DNA of 45,845 nucleotides from Acidobacteriaceae bacterium (GCA_025350325.1 JANXYB010000103.1:1-45845), one strand, 5' to 3'; counted from the first letter of the stretch, positions 25,245-34,305 are shown. Numbers and translations: made by a program. The notes: generated by a model not told the origin, from the letters alone.

Positions 25245-25479
25245 CAGGCTGCACTCTCTACGCCGACAGCCTCTGAGGGTAATTAGGCCGATACCACGCA
25301 GCCGCAGCTAAGCTTCGACAGGCTGCTCACCGGCACCTCGAAACGTTGACACAGGTTGACCCACCCGCAGAGAATTCCCTGAGCGTCCGTGCACAGGTCC
25401 ACAACGCCACCGAAAGCGATCGGTCTGCAACGCAGCCGTTCATTCCGGTCCACTCCGACCTAAAGGATGATCGACACAC

Positions 25480-25920
25480 ATGAGTGAACCACAGAGTCTC
25501 AAGAATCACGGCAGGTTTGATCCACCCTACCACGTGCTTCTCTCAATGACCTTGGTATTGAATCTCGTTTTCGCCGGATTTCACTTGAAACGCCATTGGG
25601 GTGACGCGCACATTGCGGCCTCTTGGTACCTGGTGCTCTCTCTGGTCGCGATTGTCGCCTTGTTTAAGCTGCGGACTTACCCGCTCAAAGTGCAGGATCG
25701 CGTCATTCGGCTCGAAGAACGGCTTCGTTTGCAGGCGCTGGCTCCCCAGTCCTTTCACCCGCAGATCTATCGCCTCACCGAAAGCCAGCTTATTGCGTTG
25801 CGCTTCGCCGCAGATGACGAAGTTGTTCCCCTCGCGCAAGCCGCCCTCGCCGAGAACCTGACGCGCAAACAAATCAAGGAACGCATCAAGAACTGGCGAG
25901 CCGACAACTGGAGAGTCTGA
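25480..25920 (+). CDS. DUF6526-type two-helix membrane protein
   Basis: A 146-residue protein beginning SEPQSLKNHGRFDPPYH, followed by two membrane helices (residues about 20-38 and 48-65) and a cytoplasmic helical part with KVQDRVIRLEERLRL, LTESQLIALRFAADDEV and LTRKQIKERIKNWRADNWRV. These segments match the uncharacterised DUF6526 family common in Acidobacteriota and Bacteroidota. No enzymatic motif is present and the function is unknown. It stands alone: the 235 bp before it (25245-25479) hold nothing recognisable, and it is convergent with the large cytochrome gene 28 bp away. Confidence 0.8.
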   Translation: MSEPQSLKNHGRFDPPYHVLLSMTLVLNLVFAGFHLKRHWGDAHIAASWYLVLSLVAIVALFKLRTYPLKVQDRVIRLEERLRLQALAPQSFHPQIYRLTESQLIALRFAADDEVVPLAQAALAENLTRKQIKERIKNWRADNWRV

Positions 25921-25948
25921 GCCCGGCCAGGTGTATTCCGAAACTGAT

Positions 25949-27958
25949 CTAAGAATGCTTTTCGCTTTCGCCTGGATCGATCGCATCCCGTTTTTCAGGT
26001 TCCACGCTTAACTCGCCGGATTGCTTGTCTGCTTCGGCAAGCGATTCGGTGTCGAGTTCGTGCTCATGGCGATATTGCTCAACCGGCATTTTGCCATCCC
26101 ACCATGTCCAATTCATCGGTGAGACATCGGGGTCGCCGAACACCTGGTAGAAATGCCAGACCAGAATAGCCAGGGTAGCGAGAATCGCCTCGTAAAAGTG
26201 CACAGCCGTTGCCACATCGACCCACCAGCGTGCCAGCAGGTTGCCCACCCAGATCTTGGCCCAGATCATGATGCCGGTCACGCCCATCAATCCTGTGCCC
26301 CACACCAGCGCCCAGTATTCCGCCTTTTCGCCGTAGGTGAAGCGCGCAAACTTCGGCCTCTTCTTGCTTAGTCCCAGATGAAACAGCATGGTGCCAAGGA
26401 CGTCAAATCCATCTCGCGGCTGGGGAGCGATATCGCGCAGCATCTTGCGGCCTTCGCGCGTCGCGGCGACATAAAACACGTGATAGATTCCGCCGCCCAT
26501 CAAGATCACGCCGGCGATACGGTGAATGATGCCGCGCCATTTCTCGCCCATGCCCAAGACTTCGGCAAACCATGAATCGGGAAACTTGAGTGCGAATCCA
26601 GTGATGACCAGAATGATGAAGCTGGTAAGCAGGATCAGATGCTGCCAGCGCTGGTTGGTCGTCATCCGTGCCATCATCGGGCTTTGCAATTTGCGCCGGG
26701 CGGCCGCTTTGCTGCGCCAGAGAATCGCATTGTGCAAAAACATCGCGCCGATCACAACCAGGATCAAGGCCACATAGATCAGCCGCACCCAGCGCGTTAC
26801 GATCGATCCAACATCTTTCGAACGAACCTCCCCTGTAACATGCACCGGCGTAAGAGTAAATTTCCGCGTCACTCCCTTGTGACACTTACCGCAAGTCCCG
26901 TCGAGATTGGCGGGGTTGACCGTTGAGCGAGGATCACCCGAGGGCAGAATGTTGTGCACGCCATGGCAACTGGAACAGTTCGCGACTACCAGCGAACCGC
27001 CTTGAGCAGCCAGGCCGTGGTAGCTGTCCATGTAAGTGGAGACGCGATTTACCGGCAGGCCAAATTCCTGAGAGAGCCGCACGCCTTCATGACAGCGTGC
27101 GCAGGTATCGCGGGACAGGTTCGCCTCTGCAACGGGCGAGGCCGGGTCGCGATGCGCCTTGATCGAGTGAATGCCGTGGCAGTCTGTACACACCGGGGCC
27201 AATCCGTTGCCCTTGGCAATCCCCTGCCCGTGAATGCTCTGCATGAACGTTTGCTGAACCGCACCATGGCACTTGCCGCAGGTCGCCGGAACATTGAACT
27301 TGTAGATTGGCGATTTCTGATCGTTCGCCGCCAGTATCTCGTGCGATCCGTGACAGTCAGTGCAAACCGCCGCCTTGGTCGAGCCTTTTTCTACTGCGCG
27401 CCCGTGCACGCTTTCCTGATAGGAGACAAAAGCCTGCGAACTCTCCCCTGCCCCATCCATCAAAAACTTTTGCCCATGACAGCGACCGCAGGTCACCGGA
27501 ATATTGACGTGGCTTACCGGCGACTTGGCGTCGTCTGAAGCGAGGATCTCGTGAACGCTGCCGTGGCAGTCTTCGCAATTTGCCGCAGCTTCACCACCCG
27601 CCTTGACCGGTTTTGAATGAAGGCTGTGCGAGTAAGCCAGCTGTGCGTCCGCATGACACTGCGCGCAGGAAATCTTTAGCGGCGTAGTCTCGTGAACCAG
27701 GCCCTTAACATCCTTGTGGCAATCAACGCAGGTGAACATGCTGCCGTGAATCGAGTGCTGCAGCTTCATTCCATCCACAAACAAGCTTACTTTTTTACCG
27801 GCAGTTTCTCTGCTTAGAGTCACGTCGGAGTGACAAGTTAGGCAGTCTTCGTTGGTCGCTTTGCGCTCGGCACTGGCCCCTAAAACCAAAGTAAAGGATG
27901 CAAAAATAAACAGGGATACAGTCAGGATTTGGCACAGAATCTTACGTGCAGGGTTCAC
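25949..27958 (-). CDS. Undecahaem c-type cytochrome fused to a b-type cytochrome domain (CbcL-like)
   Basis: A 669-residue membrane protein. After a signal peptide (to LGASAE) there are eleven CxxCH haem-c motifs in order: CLTCH, CVDCH, CAQCH, CEDCH, CGRCH, CTDCH, CGKCH, CTDCH, CARCH, CSSCH and CGKCH. The C-terminal half has about five hydrophobic helices with paired histidines (IIHRIAGVILMGGGIYHVF, VHFYEAI, VWHFYQVF), like the HydC/FdnI or cytochrome b561 diheme domain. This layout resembles CbcL of Geobacter, an inner-membrane quinol oxidase feeding periplasmic haems. It would pass electrons from quinol to periplasmic partners. A CRP-type palindrome lies 35 bp before the ATG. It is divergent from the acyl-CoA dehydrogenase operon. 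Confidence 0.9.
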   Translation of the reverse strand: MNPARKILCQILTVSLFIFASFTLVLGASAERKATNEDCLTCHSDVTLSRETAGKKVSLFVDGMKLQHSIHGSMFTCVDCHKDVKGLVHETTPLKISCAQCHADAQLAYSHSLHSKPVKAGGEAAANCEDCHGSVHEILASDDAKSPVSHVNIPVTCGRCHGQKFLMDGAGESSQAFVSYQESVHGRAVEKGSTKAAVCTDCHGSHEILAANDQKSPIYKFNVPATCGKCHGAVQQTFMQSIHGQGIAKGNGLAPVCTDCHGIHSIKAHRDPASPVAEANLSRDTCARCHEGVRLSQEFGLPVNRVSTYMDSYHGLAAQGGSLVVANCSSCHGVHNILPSGDPRSTVNPANLDGTCGKCHKGVTRKFTLTPVHVTGEVRSKDVGSIVTRWVRLIYVALILVVIGAMFLHNAILWRSKAAARRKLQSPMMARMTTNQRWQHLILLTSFIILVITGFALKFPDSWFAEVLGMGEKWRGIIHRIAGVILMGGGIYHVFYVAATREGRKMLRDIAPQPRDGFDVLGTMLFHLGLSKKRPKFARFTYGEKAEYWALVWGTGLMGVTGIMIWAKIWVGNLLARWWVDVATAVHFYEAILATLAILVWHFYQVFGDPDVSPMNWTWWDGKMPVEQYRHEHELDTESLAEADKQSGELSVEPEKRDAIDPGESEKHS

Positions 27959-27992
27959 GACCTACAGAAGATGCTTTTGAGTCAGATTTGGC

Positions 27993-28008
27993 TGTGACTC
28001 GAATCACA
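27993..28008. promoter_or_regulatory. Perfect CRP-type site before the cytochrome gene
   Basis: TGTGACTCGAATCACA matches the TGTGA-N6-TCACA consensus at all ten fixed positions. It is 35 bp upstream of the cytochrome start, close enough to act as an operator, or to overlap the promoter, for control by a CRP/FNR-family protein. The binding protein is not in the window. Confidence 0.55.
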
Positions 28009-28179
28009 AGGTGCAAGGGAACGAAGTCTGACTTTGGTTTCTTCTTTTTGCGATGAGCGCAATACGACACAGGTTTGCGCCAAGCGTCGATGCGCGCTTA
28101 CCTATTACTTTGTTGGATTTGAGTTCGATCTGGAGCATCCCTACACTCAACATTTCCCCATACGTTGGAAGTTCAACTA

Positions 28180-28195
28180 GGTGACGCGAGTCACA
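28180..28195. promoter_or_regulatory. CRP-type site before the acyl-CoA dehydrogenase operon
   Basis: GGTGACGCGAGTCACA matches the CRP consensus at nine of ten fixed positions, and its core GTGACGCGAGTCAC is nearly symmetrical. It is 52 bp before the ATG of the first operon gene. With the site at 27993-28008 it could let one regulator control both divergent units. The remaining 27959-28247 region holds no gene. Confidence 0.5.
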
Positions 28196-28247
28196 TGCTG
28201 CAGTGTATGTCTTCACGGACAATGGATCGGCTGCTTGAGGACATCGT

Positions 28248-30461
28248 ATGAGCGCGTCTGCACTGACTGAATCCACGACCATGCACACTCTTCCCGGCGA
28301 CGCGGTGCGCCAGATTCAATGGCGATTCGCCGAGCGATTTGACCTGCAGATGCTGGTGCAGTCTGCCCGAGGAGTAGCCCGCGGAACCGTAGCGCACATG
28401 GTGGCGGCCGGCGAGCGCAACAGCCATGAGTGGACTCCGGCGAAGAACGAGATGCTGGAAGCATTCGACCGCGCCGGGCTCACCGGTGTGTTTATGGAAC
28501 CTGTAGAAGGCGGATTCATCACTGGGCCAAAGAACCTGGCGTTGTCGCTCACGGCCTTTGAGTTGGCATGGGTCGATGGCGGCGCAGCGACTGCCAGTCT
28601 CGCCGGCTTCCTGGCGCTCTCGCCCATTCACGAGCGCGGCACGCCAGAGCAGGCCAACCACTACATGACGCTGTCGGCTCCGCCGTTGCCCGGCGAGAAT
28701 CGCAAGCCGTGGCGCGGAGCTTTTGTGCTCACCGAGCCCATACCTTACGTCGGCGTCGATACCGGCATGCTCAACGGAAAGGTTCGCATCGTCGAATGGA
28801 AAGATGGCGAAGAGCCCTGGCTGCAGGTCGAGAAGCGCGGTCGCTTCATCACCAACATTGCATTTGCAAACTTTGTCACCGCTGCCGTGGCGTCAGACGA
28901 TCCGCAGATCAAGGGCAGTTGCGTAGTCATTCTTGAGAAGACCGACGAAGGCACATTCGAACCTGGAACCGCAACCAAAAAGCTGGTGCACCAGTTGTCT
29001 TCCACCGGCGATCCCATTTTCAATTTGAAAGTTCCAGCCAGCCGCATCGTCGGCGGCTATACGGTAACAGATGGCGTCATCATTCCCAATTTCAATCACG
29101 GCGAAATCATCGAGGCGGTCTTCCGACGTACCCGCGTCCCTATCGGACTGATGACCGCGGCCAAATTGCTCTCCGCCGTCGAACCCGTCATACGCTATCA
29201 ACGTGGACGTTTTCGCGGCGCTGAAGGAATCAGGCCCGGCACTGTGCGCTTTGAGCAAGGCATTCAGCAGCGTGAAGACGCATTGCATCGGCTGGTCGAT
29301 GTATGGGCCAGCGGCGAAGCCGCTGCATCGCTCGGCTTCGCGGCAGCACGCCTCTTCGATGAACTGGACCCTATTGAAAAGCAGAAGACGGCCATCTTGA
29401 AACGCAGCGGCATCGAGGGTGGACGCGCCGAGATGAAAGCTTTGCGCGACAGCGAACAGCGCGCCATAGAGATGCTTGACTTGAATCCGAATGACCCGCG
29501 ACGTTTGGAATTAGCGGCGGATATTCTCGTGAATTACGTGGTCAAGGATGCAATTGCCAACGTGCTTTGTCCGGCCACCAAGCTTTGGAACACCGGCCAC
29601 GGCGCGAACATGATGCGCGAGGCGGTCAGCCTGATGGGTGGGTACGGGATCACGGAAGATTGTCCCGGATTTCTCGCCAGCAAGTGGATGGATGCGCAAC
29701 TCGAAGCGACCTACGAGGGTCCCGAGGCGGTGCAGCGTCGCCAACTGACCGTGACGATGACCTCTCAGGTTTTTCTGGCGCAGCTAAAAGCATGGACCGC
29801 CCAGATGCGCAGGATTGCATCGACACATGCGAATATCGGCGCTTGCACACTAGCGTCGGCGATGGAGATGTGGATGTGGACGCTGCGCCATCTGCAGAAC
29901 GCCACGGATGCCGACGGTCACAAGCTGTATCACGGACAGAGACAAGGCGTGACCTTCCCGCTGGCCGACGCGCTCTGCTGGCTGCTGGCGTCAAGGTGCC
30001 AGATCCTCGATGTGCTTGAATTGGAAACCCACGACGGTACCAACGCGGTCGCTGCCGAGGAACTGACAGGGACAGTGCAGTTTTTGAGCGATCTGTGCCA
30101 CACGCAAGCTGCGCAGGCTGCAGGTGAAGTTTCGCGCATCTGCGCCGAGTTAGTGTTTGGCTACAACGAGCATCCAGCCTGGGACGAGCAAGGACGGCAG
30201 AACTGCTTCATGCAGCGCGAGCTGGATGAGTTCGAGATGACGATGGCCGGTATCGCATCCATCGCAGTGGACGTGGTCGATCAAAGCGGAAGTCATCCTG
30301 ACAAAGCCGGACCCTGTGCAGGATGTGCCGGATCTAGCGAATTTTTGCGGCTGCAAAACAAACTGTGCAGTTGCCTCAGCGGTTCAAGGCTGGCCAAAGA
30401 TCGCGCCGCCGAGACCGTGAGCAAAGTCATGATTCCCGAAGCATTGGATTACCCCGCATGA
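28248..30461 (+). CDS. Long acyl-CoA dehydrogenase family protein with Cys-rich C-terminus
   Basis: A 737-residue flavoprotein, nearly twice the usual 380-400. Residues about 30-500 form the ACAD fold: an FAD/substrate region around WRGAFVLTEP, HGANMMREAVSLMGGYGITED, and the catalytic base Glu490 in ATYEGPEAVQRR (the usual YEG position). Residues 510-680 are a helical extension as in VLCAD/ACAD9-type enzymes. Then comes CAGC (Cys690, Cys693) and CSC (Cys707, Cys709), a possible metal or Fe-S site. GAGGA lies 7 nt before the ATG. The substrate is unknown. The next gene overlaps by 4 bp and supplies the electron path to quinone. Confidence 0.88.
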   Translation: MSASALTESTTMHTLPGDAVRQIQWRFAERFDLQMLVQSARGVARGTVAHMVAAGERNSHEWTPAKNEMLEAFDRAGLTGVFMEPVEGGFITGPKNLALSLTAFELAWVDGGAATASLAGFLALSPIHERGTPEQANHYMTLSAPPLPGENRKPWRGAFVLTEPIPYVGVDTGMLNGKVRIVEWKDGEEPWLQVEKRGRFITNIAFANFVTAAVASDDPQIKGSCVVILEKTDEGTFEPGTATKKLVHQLSSTGDPIFNLKVPASRIVGGYTVTDGVIIPNFNHGEIIEAVFRRTRVPIGLMTAAKLLSAVEPVIRYQRGRFRGAEGIRPGTVRFEQGIQQREDALHRLVDVWASGEAAASLGFAAARLFDELDPIEKQKTAILKRSGIEGGRAEMKALRDSEQRAIEMLDLNPNDPRRLELAADILVNYVVKDAIANVLCPATKLWNTGHGANMMREAVSLMGGYGITEDCPGFLASKWMDAQLEATYEGPEAVQRRQLTVTMTSQVFLAQLKAWTAQMRRIASTHANIGACTLASAMEMWMWTLRHLQNATDADGHKLYHGQRQGVTFPLADALCWLLASRCQILDVLELETHDGTNAVAAEELTGTVQFLSDLCHTQAAQAAGEVSRICAELVFGYNEHPAWDEQGRQNCFMQRELDEFEMTMAGIASIAVDVVDQSGSHPDKAGPCAGCAGSSEFLRLQNKLCSCLSGSRLAKDRAAETVSKVMIPEALDYPA

Positions 30462-32344
30462 GCATTCAGTCCGAGACAGGAGCAGAGCTCCAGGTTGAAC
30501 GGCAGACGATGGAAGTGGACATCGCGTGCGTCGGCTTCGGTCCCGCGATGGGTGGCTTTCTTACGACCCTTACGCGCGCATGGAACGAAAATCCCGCCGA
30601 AACTGCATTTGAAAGCAAAGTTTCACCGGGGATTCCGCTGCAAGTGCTCTGCTACGAGCGCGCTGATGATATCGCCTCTGGAGTGAGCGGGGTGGTCACG
30701 CGCGGCGCGGCAATTCGACAAAGTTTTCCCGATCTGAACCTGGCTGAGATCCCCATGGCTGCTGCCATCACCAGCGAGCGCCTGCTGTATCTGCTTGACC
30801 CCATCGGCGCCAGCCGTCGATCCCGGTTGTGCCACATTAAGGATGCTGTGTTGCGCAAACTCGGCCCATTCCTTGGCGTTCGCGACGACGCCTTTCATAT
30901 GCCCTGGACGCCCGGCTTTCTGCACAAGAACGGTGGGCTGGTCATGTCCATGGGGCAATTCAACCAATGGGTCGGGTCGCAGATCATGGCGAGCGGCCTG
31001 GTGCAGATCTGGCCGGGCACGCCGGTCACACGGCCTCTGTTTGCGGGCGGCGCGGTGACCGGTATCCGACTGGCCGATCAAGGTGTCGATAAGCAAGGCT
31101 GCCCTGGCGAAGATTTCATGGCCGGCATGGATGTGCGCGCGCAATTGACCGTAGTGGGGGACGGGCCGTATGGCGCAATCGGACAGGCTCTCAACGAAAA
31201 ATTAGGAATGCCACAAGGGAATGCGAAGCATGAGTGGGCCTTAGGCATGAAGATGCTTATCGAGTTGCCACCCGAGAACCTTGCTGACTCTGACCGGCCC
31301 TCTCCGCTCAAGCCGGGCACCGTGTGGCATACGTTTGGCTACCCTGAGCCCGAAATCTTCGGCTTCCTGTACGTGCATCCAGACCGGCTCGTCTCCGTCG
31401 GCATCTTCGTTCCGTCTTGGATGAGCGACCCCTCGCGCACTGCGTACCGCTACTTGCAGCACTACATTCAACATCCTGCGCTTTGGAAATATTTGAAGGA
31501 TGGAACTCTGCGCTCGTGGGGCGCAAAGTCGCTGGACGAGTCGGGTCGGCGCGGCGAACCCTTCCTCACCGGCGACGGGTTTGCGCGTATCGGCGAAGGC
31601 TCAGGCTCAACTAACATTCTCACCAATTCAGGCGTGGACGAAGCCTGGACCACCGGCACACAGCTCGCCGACGCCGTGCTTGAATTGCTGCGCGCTCGCA
31701 AGCCGTTTACTCACGAAAATCTTTCAGCAACCTACGAGAGCCGCCGGCGCGCCAGCGCAATCGAGGCCGCAGCACGCGAAGCAGAACACGCACGCGACGG
31801 ATTTCAATCTGGCATGGTGCGTGGGCTGATGGGAATGGCGATTGCCGGCCTCAGCGGGGGACGCTTCTCGTTAAATGCAAACATTCCACCGCCCTATAAA
31901 CAGATTCACCACGCCAAAGCATATTTTGCCGAGGACATCAAAGCGAAGGATGCCGCGGCCCTTGCGCTGATGGACGGACGCCCGCTGCACGACGCGCTGT
32001 TGACCGCGCGCGGTTGGCCGGAGATTCCATTTGATGGCCGCCTGCTAATCTCGCAACAGGACGCGTTGCTTATGGGCGGCAAAGTGCAGGCTCTGCCAGG
32101 CTTTGCCGACCATGTGGTCTTTCGCAATGCCGGTCTGTGCATCGACTGCGAGGACAAGACTTGCATCGCCATGTGCTCGGGCCAGGCAATCACCCTCAGT
32201 GCCGATTTGATGCCGGTCTTTGAGCGGGAAAAGTGCGTGCATTGCGGAGCATGCGTGTGGAACTGTTCGCAGTCGGCCGATGGCGAACGCGGCAATATCG
32301 AGTTCCGCGCCGGTGCCGGTGGATTGCATTCAGCGGAAAATTGA
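30458..32344 (+). CDS. ETF:quinone oxidoreductase-like flavoprotein with two-cluster ferredoxin tail (FixCX-like)
   Basis: A 628-residue protein starting at an ATG that overlaps the ACAD stop (ATGA). The N-terminal FAD-binding motif is CVGFGPAMGGF, a variant of GxGxxG, and AEAWTTG-like VDEAWTTGTQLADAV is near the C-terminal FAD contact of such oxidoreductases. The tail carries two cysteine sets: CX2CX4CX3C (Cys561, 564, 569, 573) and CX2CX2CX3C (Cys593, 596, 599, 603), for probably two [4Fe-4S] clusters, ending in an ETF-QO-like GNIEFRAGAGGLH. ETF-QO and FixC-FixX accept electrons from EtfAB and reduce quinone or a low-potential carrier. The fusion removes the need for a separate fixX. Confidence 0.85.
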   Translation: MSIQSETGAELQVERQTMEVDIACVGFGPAMGGFLTTLTRAWNENPAETAFESKVSPGIPLQVLCYERADDIASGVSGVVTRGAAIRQSFPDLNLAEIPMAAAITSERLLYLLDPIGASRRSRLCHIKDAVLRKLGPFLGVRDDAFHMPWTPGFLHKNGGLVMSMGQFNQWVGSQIMASGLVQIWPGTPVTRPLFAGGAVTGIRLADQGVDKQGCPGEDFMAGMDVRAQLTVVGDGPYGAIGQALNEKLGMPQGNAKHEWALGMKMLIELPPENLADSDRPSPLKPGTVWHTFGYPEPEIFGFLYVHPDRLVSVGIFVPSWMSDPSRTAYRYLQHYIQHPALWKYLKDGTLRSWGAKSLDESGRRGEPFLTGDGFARIGEGSGSTNILTNSGVDEAWTTGTQLADAVLELLRARKPFTHENLSATYESRRRASAIEAAAREAEHARDGFQSGMVRGLMGMAIAGLSGGRFSLNANIPPPYKQIHHAKAYFAEDIKAKDAAALALMDGRPLHDALLTARGWPEIPFDGRLLISQQDALLMGGKVQALPGFADHVVFRNAGLCIDCEDKTCIAMCSGQAITLSADLMPVFEREKCVHCGACVWNCSQSADGERGNIEFRAGAGGLHSAEN

Positions 32345-32369
32345 AGCGTCCGACCTGCAAAGGAAAAGA

Positions 32370-33182
32370 ATGACAAATGAATTACACATCGTAGTTTGTG
32401 CCGGGATCGCTCCCGATCCTTTGCAAACGCTGGAGCCTGTGACCGGAGCCACCGGTCCGGGTCTCAAAAATGAAATGATGCTGCCGGCCATACTCGATCC
32501 ATGGGCGGCAAGTGCGCTGTTTGAGGCCGCCAACCTGGCATCCAGATTTCCGGGCAGCAAGGTTTGGTTGGTCAGTCTTGGCCCAAAAGCCAAGCTGCAG
32601 CAGGTGATGATGACCGTCGCCCAGAAAGCGATCTTCGAACTAGTCCCAATCGATGCGCCTATAGGTGGGTTCGCCGACGCACACGCCACAGCCGGCGCTC
32701 TGGCAGATGCAATCGCCGCCTTACCGGGACTTGATCGCGAGAAGCTATTGATCTTTGGCGGATGGGAATCGGCGACGCGCGGCGCAGGCGTCACCCTGCA
32801 ATTGGTTGGCGAGCGACTGGGTATCACAGACCAGTTTCAGGGCGTTGACCAAATCGATCTGCACGACGATGGATCGTTCGAAGTGCTGGAGCGTGTCGAA
32901 GGCGGCAAGCACCAGGTATCTCGATGCATCGGAGCGCCTGCCGTGCTGGGGTGGGCGACTGGCAATCTTGCCGAGCCGCGTAATAATCCGCAAACAGGAA
33001 TGGCGAATATGCGCACTATCATGCCGGCGCTGCAGAAAGCCAAGTTGGCCACGCTCACTGCAAACGGTCTGCACTACTCCTCGGTGAGCCTGCCGAAACA
33101 GCAGCGCACAACGCGCGTAGTGAAAGATAGGTCGCCCGATGAAATTGCTGCGGAGATCGTGGCGTGGATTGGAGCGAATTGA
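32370..33182 (+). CDS. etfB: Electron transfer flavoprotein beta subunit
   Basis: A 270-residue EtfB. The start ATG at 32370 has AGGAAA upstream; the frame is open to 32220, but that stretch reads over the previous gene. Typical segments are ELHIVVCAG at the N-terminus, DPWAASALFEAANLA, VWLVSLGPKAKLQQVMM, then LQLVGERLGI and the degenerate EtfB signature VLERVEGGKHQVSRCIGAPAVLGWATG. EtfB carries AMP or, in bifurcating ETFs, FAD. It is third in the operon, 25 nt after the FixCX-like gene, and its partner EtfA follows after 2 nt. It receives electrons from the dehydrogenase encoded upstream, by context. Confidence 0.9.
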   Translation: MTNELHIVVCAGIAPDPLQTLEPVTGATGPGLKNEMMLPAILDPWAASALFEAANLASRFPGSKVWLVSLGPKAKLQQVMMTVAQKAIFELVPIDAPIGGFADAHATAGALADAIAALPGLDREKLLIFGGWESATRGAGVTLQLVGERLGITDQFQGVDQIDLHDDGSFEVLERVEGGKHQVSRCIGAPAVLGWATGNLAEPRNNPQTGMANMRTIMPALQKAKLATLTANGLHYSSVSLPKQQRTTRVVKDRSPDEIAAEIVAWIGAN

Positions 33183-33184
33183 CG

Positions 33185-34297
33185 ATGGTGGAATCAATTC
33201 TTGTACTGACCCATGCAGATGAAAATGGGATGCTGTCACAAGCGTCTCTTGAGGGTGTTACCGCCGGAAAAGATCTCTCCGTTGGCCTCGGTGCACCGCT
33301 CGTCATCGGCGTCGTTGCCGTGAATGGTTCGCTTGCCACCTCCCTTGGGTTTGGGAACGCGCGTGTTTTGTGTGTCGCGGACGAAGCCTTGGCGCAGTCG
33401 CGTTATGCAAGCGATGCGGCTGCATGCGAAGCGCTGTGCCGGGCAGCCCATGCCAGCATTGTCATCGTTGCAGCGGGCTCTCGCTTTACGCGCGTCGCTG
33501 CCGGCGTCGCATTTCGACTTGGCGGACTGATTGACACACACATCACTTCAATCAACGTTAGCGCCAGCGGCGAAGGAAGGTCGATCGAAGTCACGCGCTC
33601 GTTTTATCGTCAGCGTATTGAGGCTGTCTTAAGCCGCGATGCGCGACCATGGTTCTTGCTGATCGATGCTGGCACGCATGCGGCATTCACCGGCGACGGG
33701 CCGGTAGGTGAGGTTGAAGACGTTCCAGTTGAGTTGCCATCGTTGAGAACTCAAGTGCTGGGCCTGCGCGCGCCGCAACAAAATGCGTTGACCATCCGGC
33801 CAGAAGCGAAGTTGCTGCTTGTCGCCGGTGCGGGCTGGACGAAAAAACAGGCAGATGGGCAAACGCACGCAGCCGAAGCGGGCGATTTAATTCTCGGATT
33901 TTTGCGCAACACTGGTGCTTCACTCGGGAGCAGCAAGTCGCTAGTTGATCAAGGGGGCGATGGCGGGCCGGTGCTTCCCTTCCTCACCCACATGAACCAG
34001 ATTGGCCAGACAGGCTCTATGCCGCGTCACGCCAAGGGCCTTTCAACATGCTGCCATGGTGAAGAGCCGCATGTTGTCGGTTGGCGATTCATCGCCGATC
34101 GTCGCGCTATTTCGCTCGATCCCAATTGCGGCTGGGCGCGCGGCAAAGCCGATGTTGTCTACGTTGCAGATGCCTTCAAAGTGATGGCAAAAGTAAATGA
34201 GAAACTCGCAGCGGCGAACGAGGCAAACAGCGCCGTAGCCGCGCCGGATAGGGACTTCCAGCGTTCACAGGAAGTGGATGCGGCTGTGTTAGTTTAG
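33185..34297 (+). CDS. etfA: Electron transfer flavoprotein alpha subunit, divergent
   Basis: A 370-residue EtfA. The N-terminal domain (VESILVLTHADENGMLSQAS, GAPLVIGVVA) is ordinary. The C-terminal FAD domain keeps GASLGSSKSLVDQGGD and QIGQTG (274-277), but the usual GISGAIQHxxGM part is replaced by CCHGEEPHVVGWRF (289-302), and the final APIF-xxADYG segment reads NCGWARGKADVVYVADAF. FAD binding is therefore likely but altered. The ATG at 33185 is preferred over an overlapping GTG at 33164; GGAG lies 10 nt before it. The gene is 2 nt after etfB and 8 nt before the deoxyhypusine-synthase-like gene. Confidence 0.88.
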   Translation: MVESILVLTHADENGMLSQASLEGVTAGKDLSVGLGAPLVIGVVAVNGSLATSLGFGNARVLCVADEALAQSRYASDAAACEALCRAAHASIVIVAAGSRFTRVAAGVAFRLGGLIDTHITSINVSASGEGRSIEVTRSFYRQRIEAVLSRDARPWFLLIDAGTHAAFTGDGPVGEVEDVPVELPSLRTQVLGLRAPQQNALTIRPEAKLLLVAGAGWTKKQADGQTHAAEAGDLILGFLRNTGASLGSSKSLVDQGGDGGPVLPFLTHMNQIGQTGSMPRHAKGLSTCCHGEEPHVVGWRFIADRRAISLDPNCGWARGKADVVYVADAFKVMAKVNEKLAAANEANSAVAAPDRDFQRSQEVDAAVLV

Positions 34298-34305
34298 TAG
34301 GAAGA

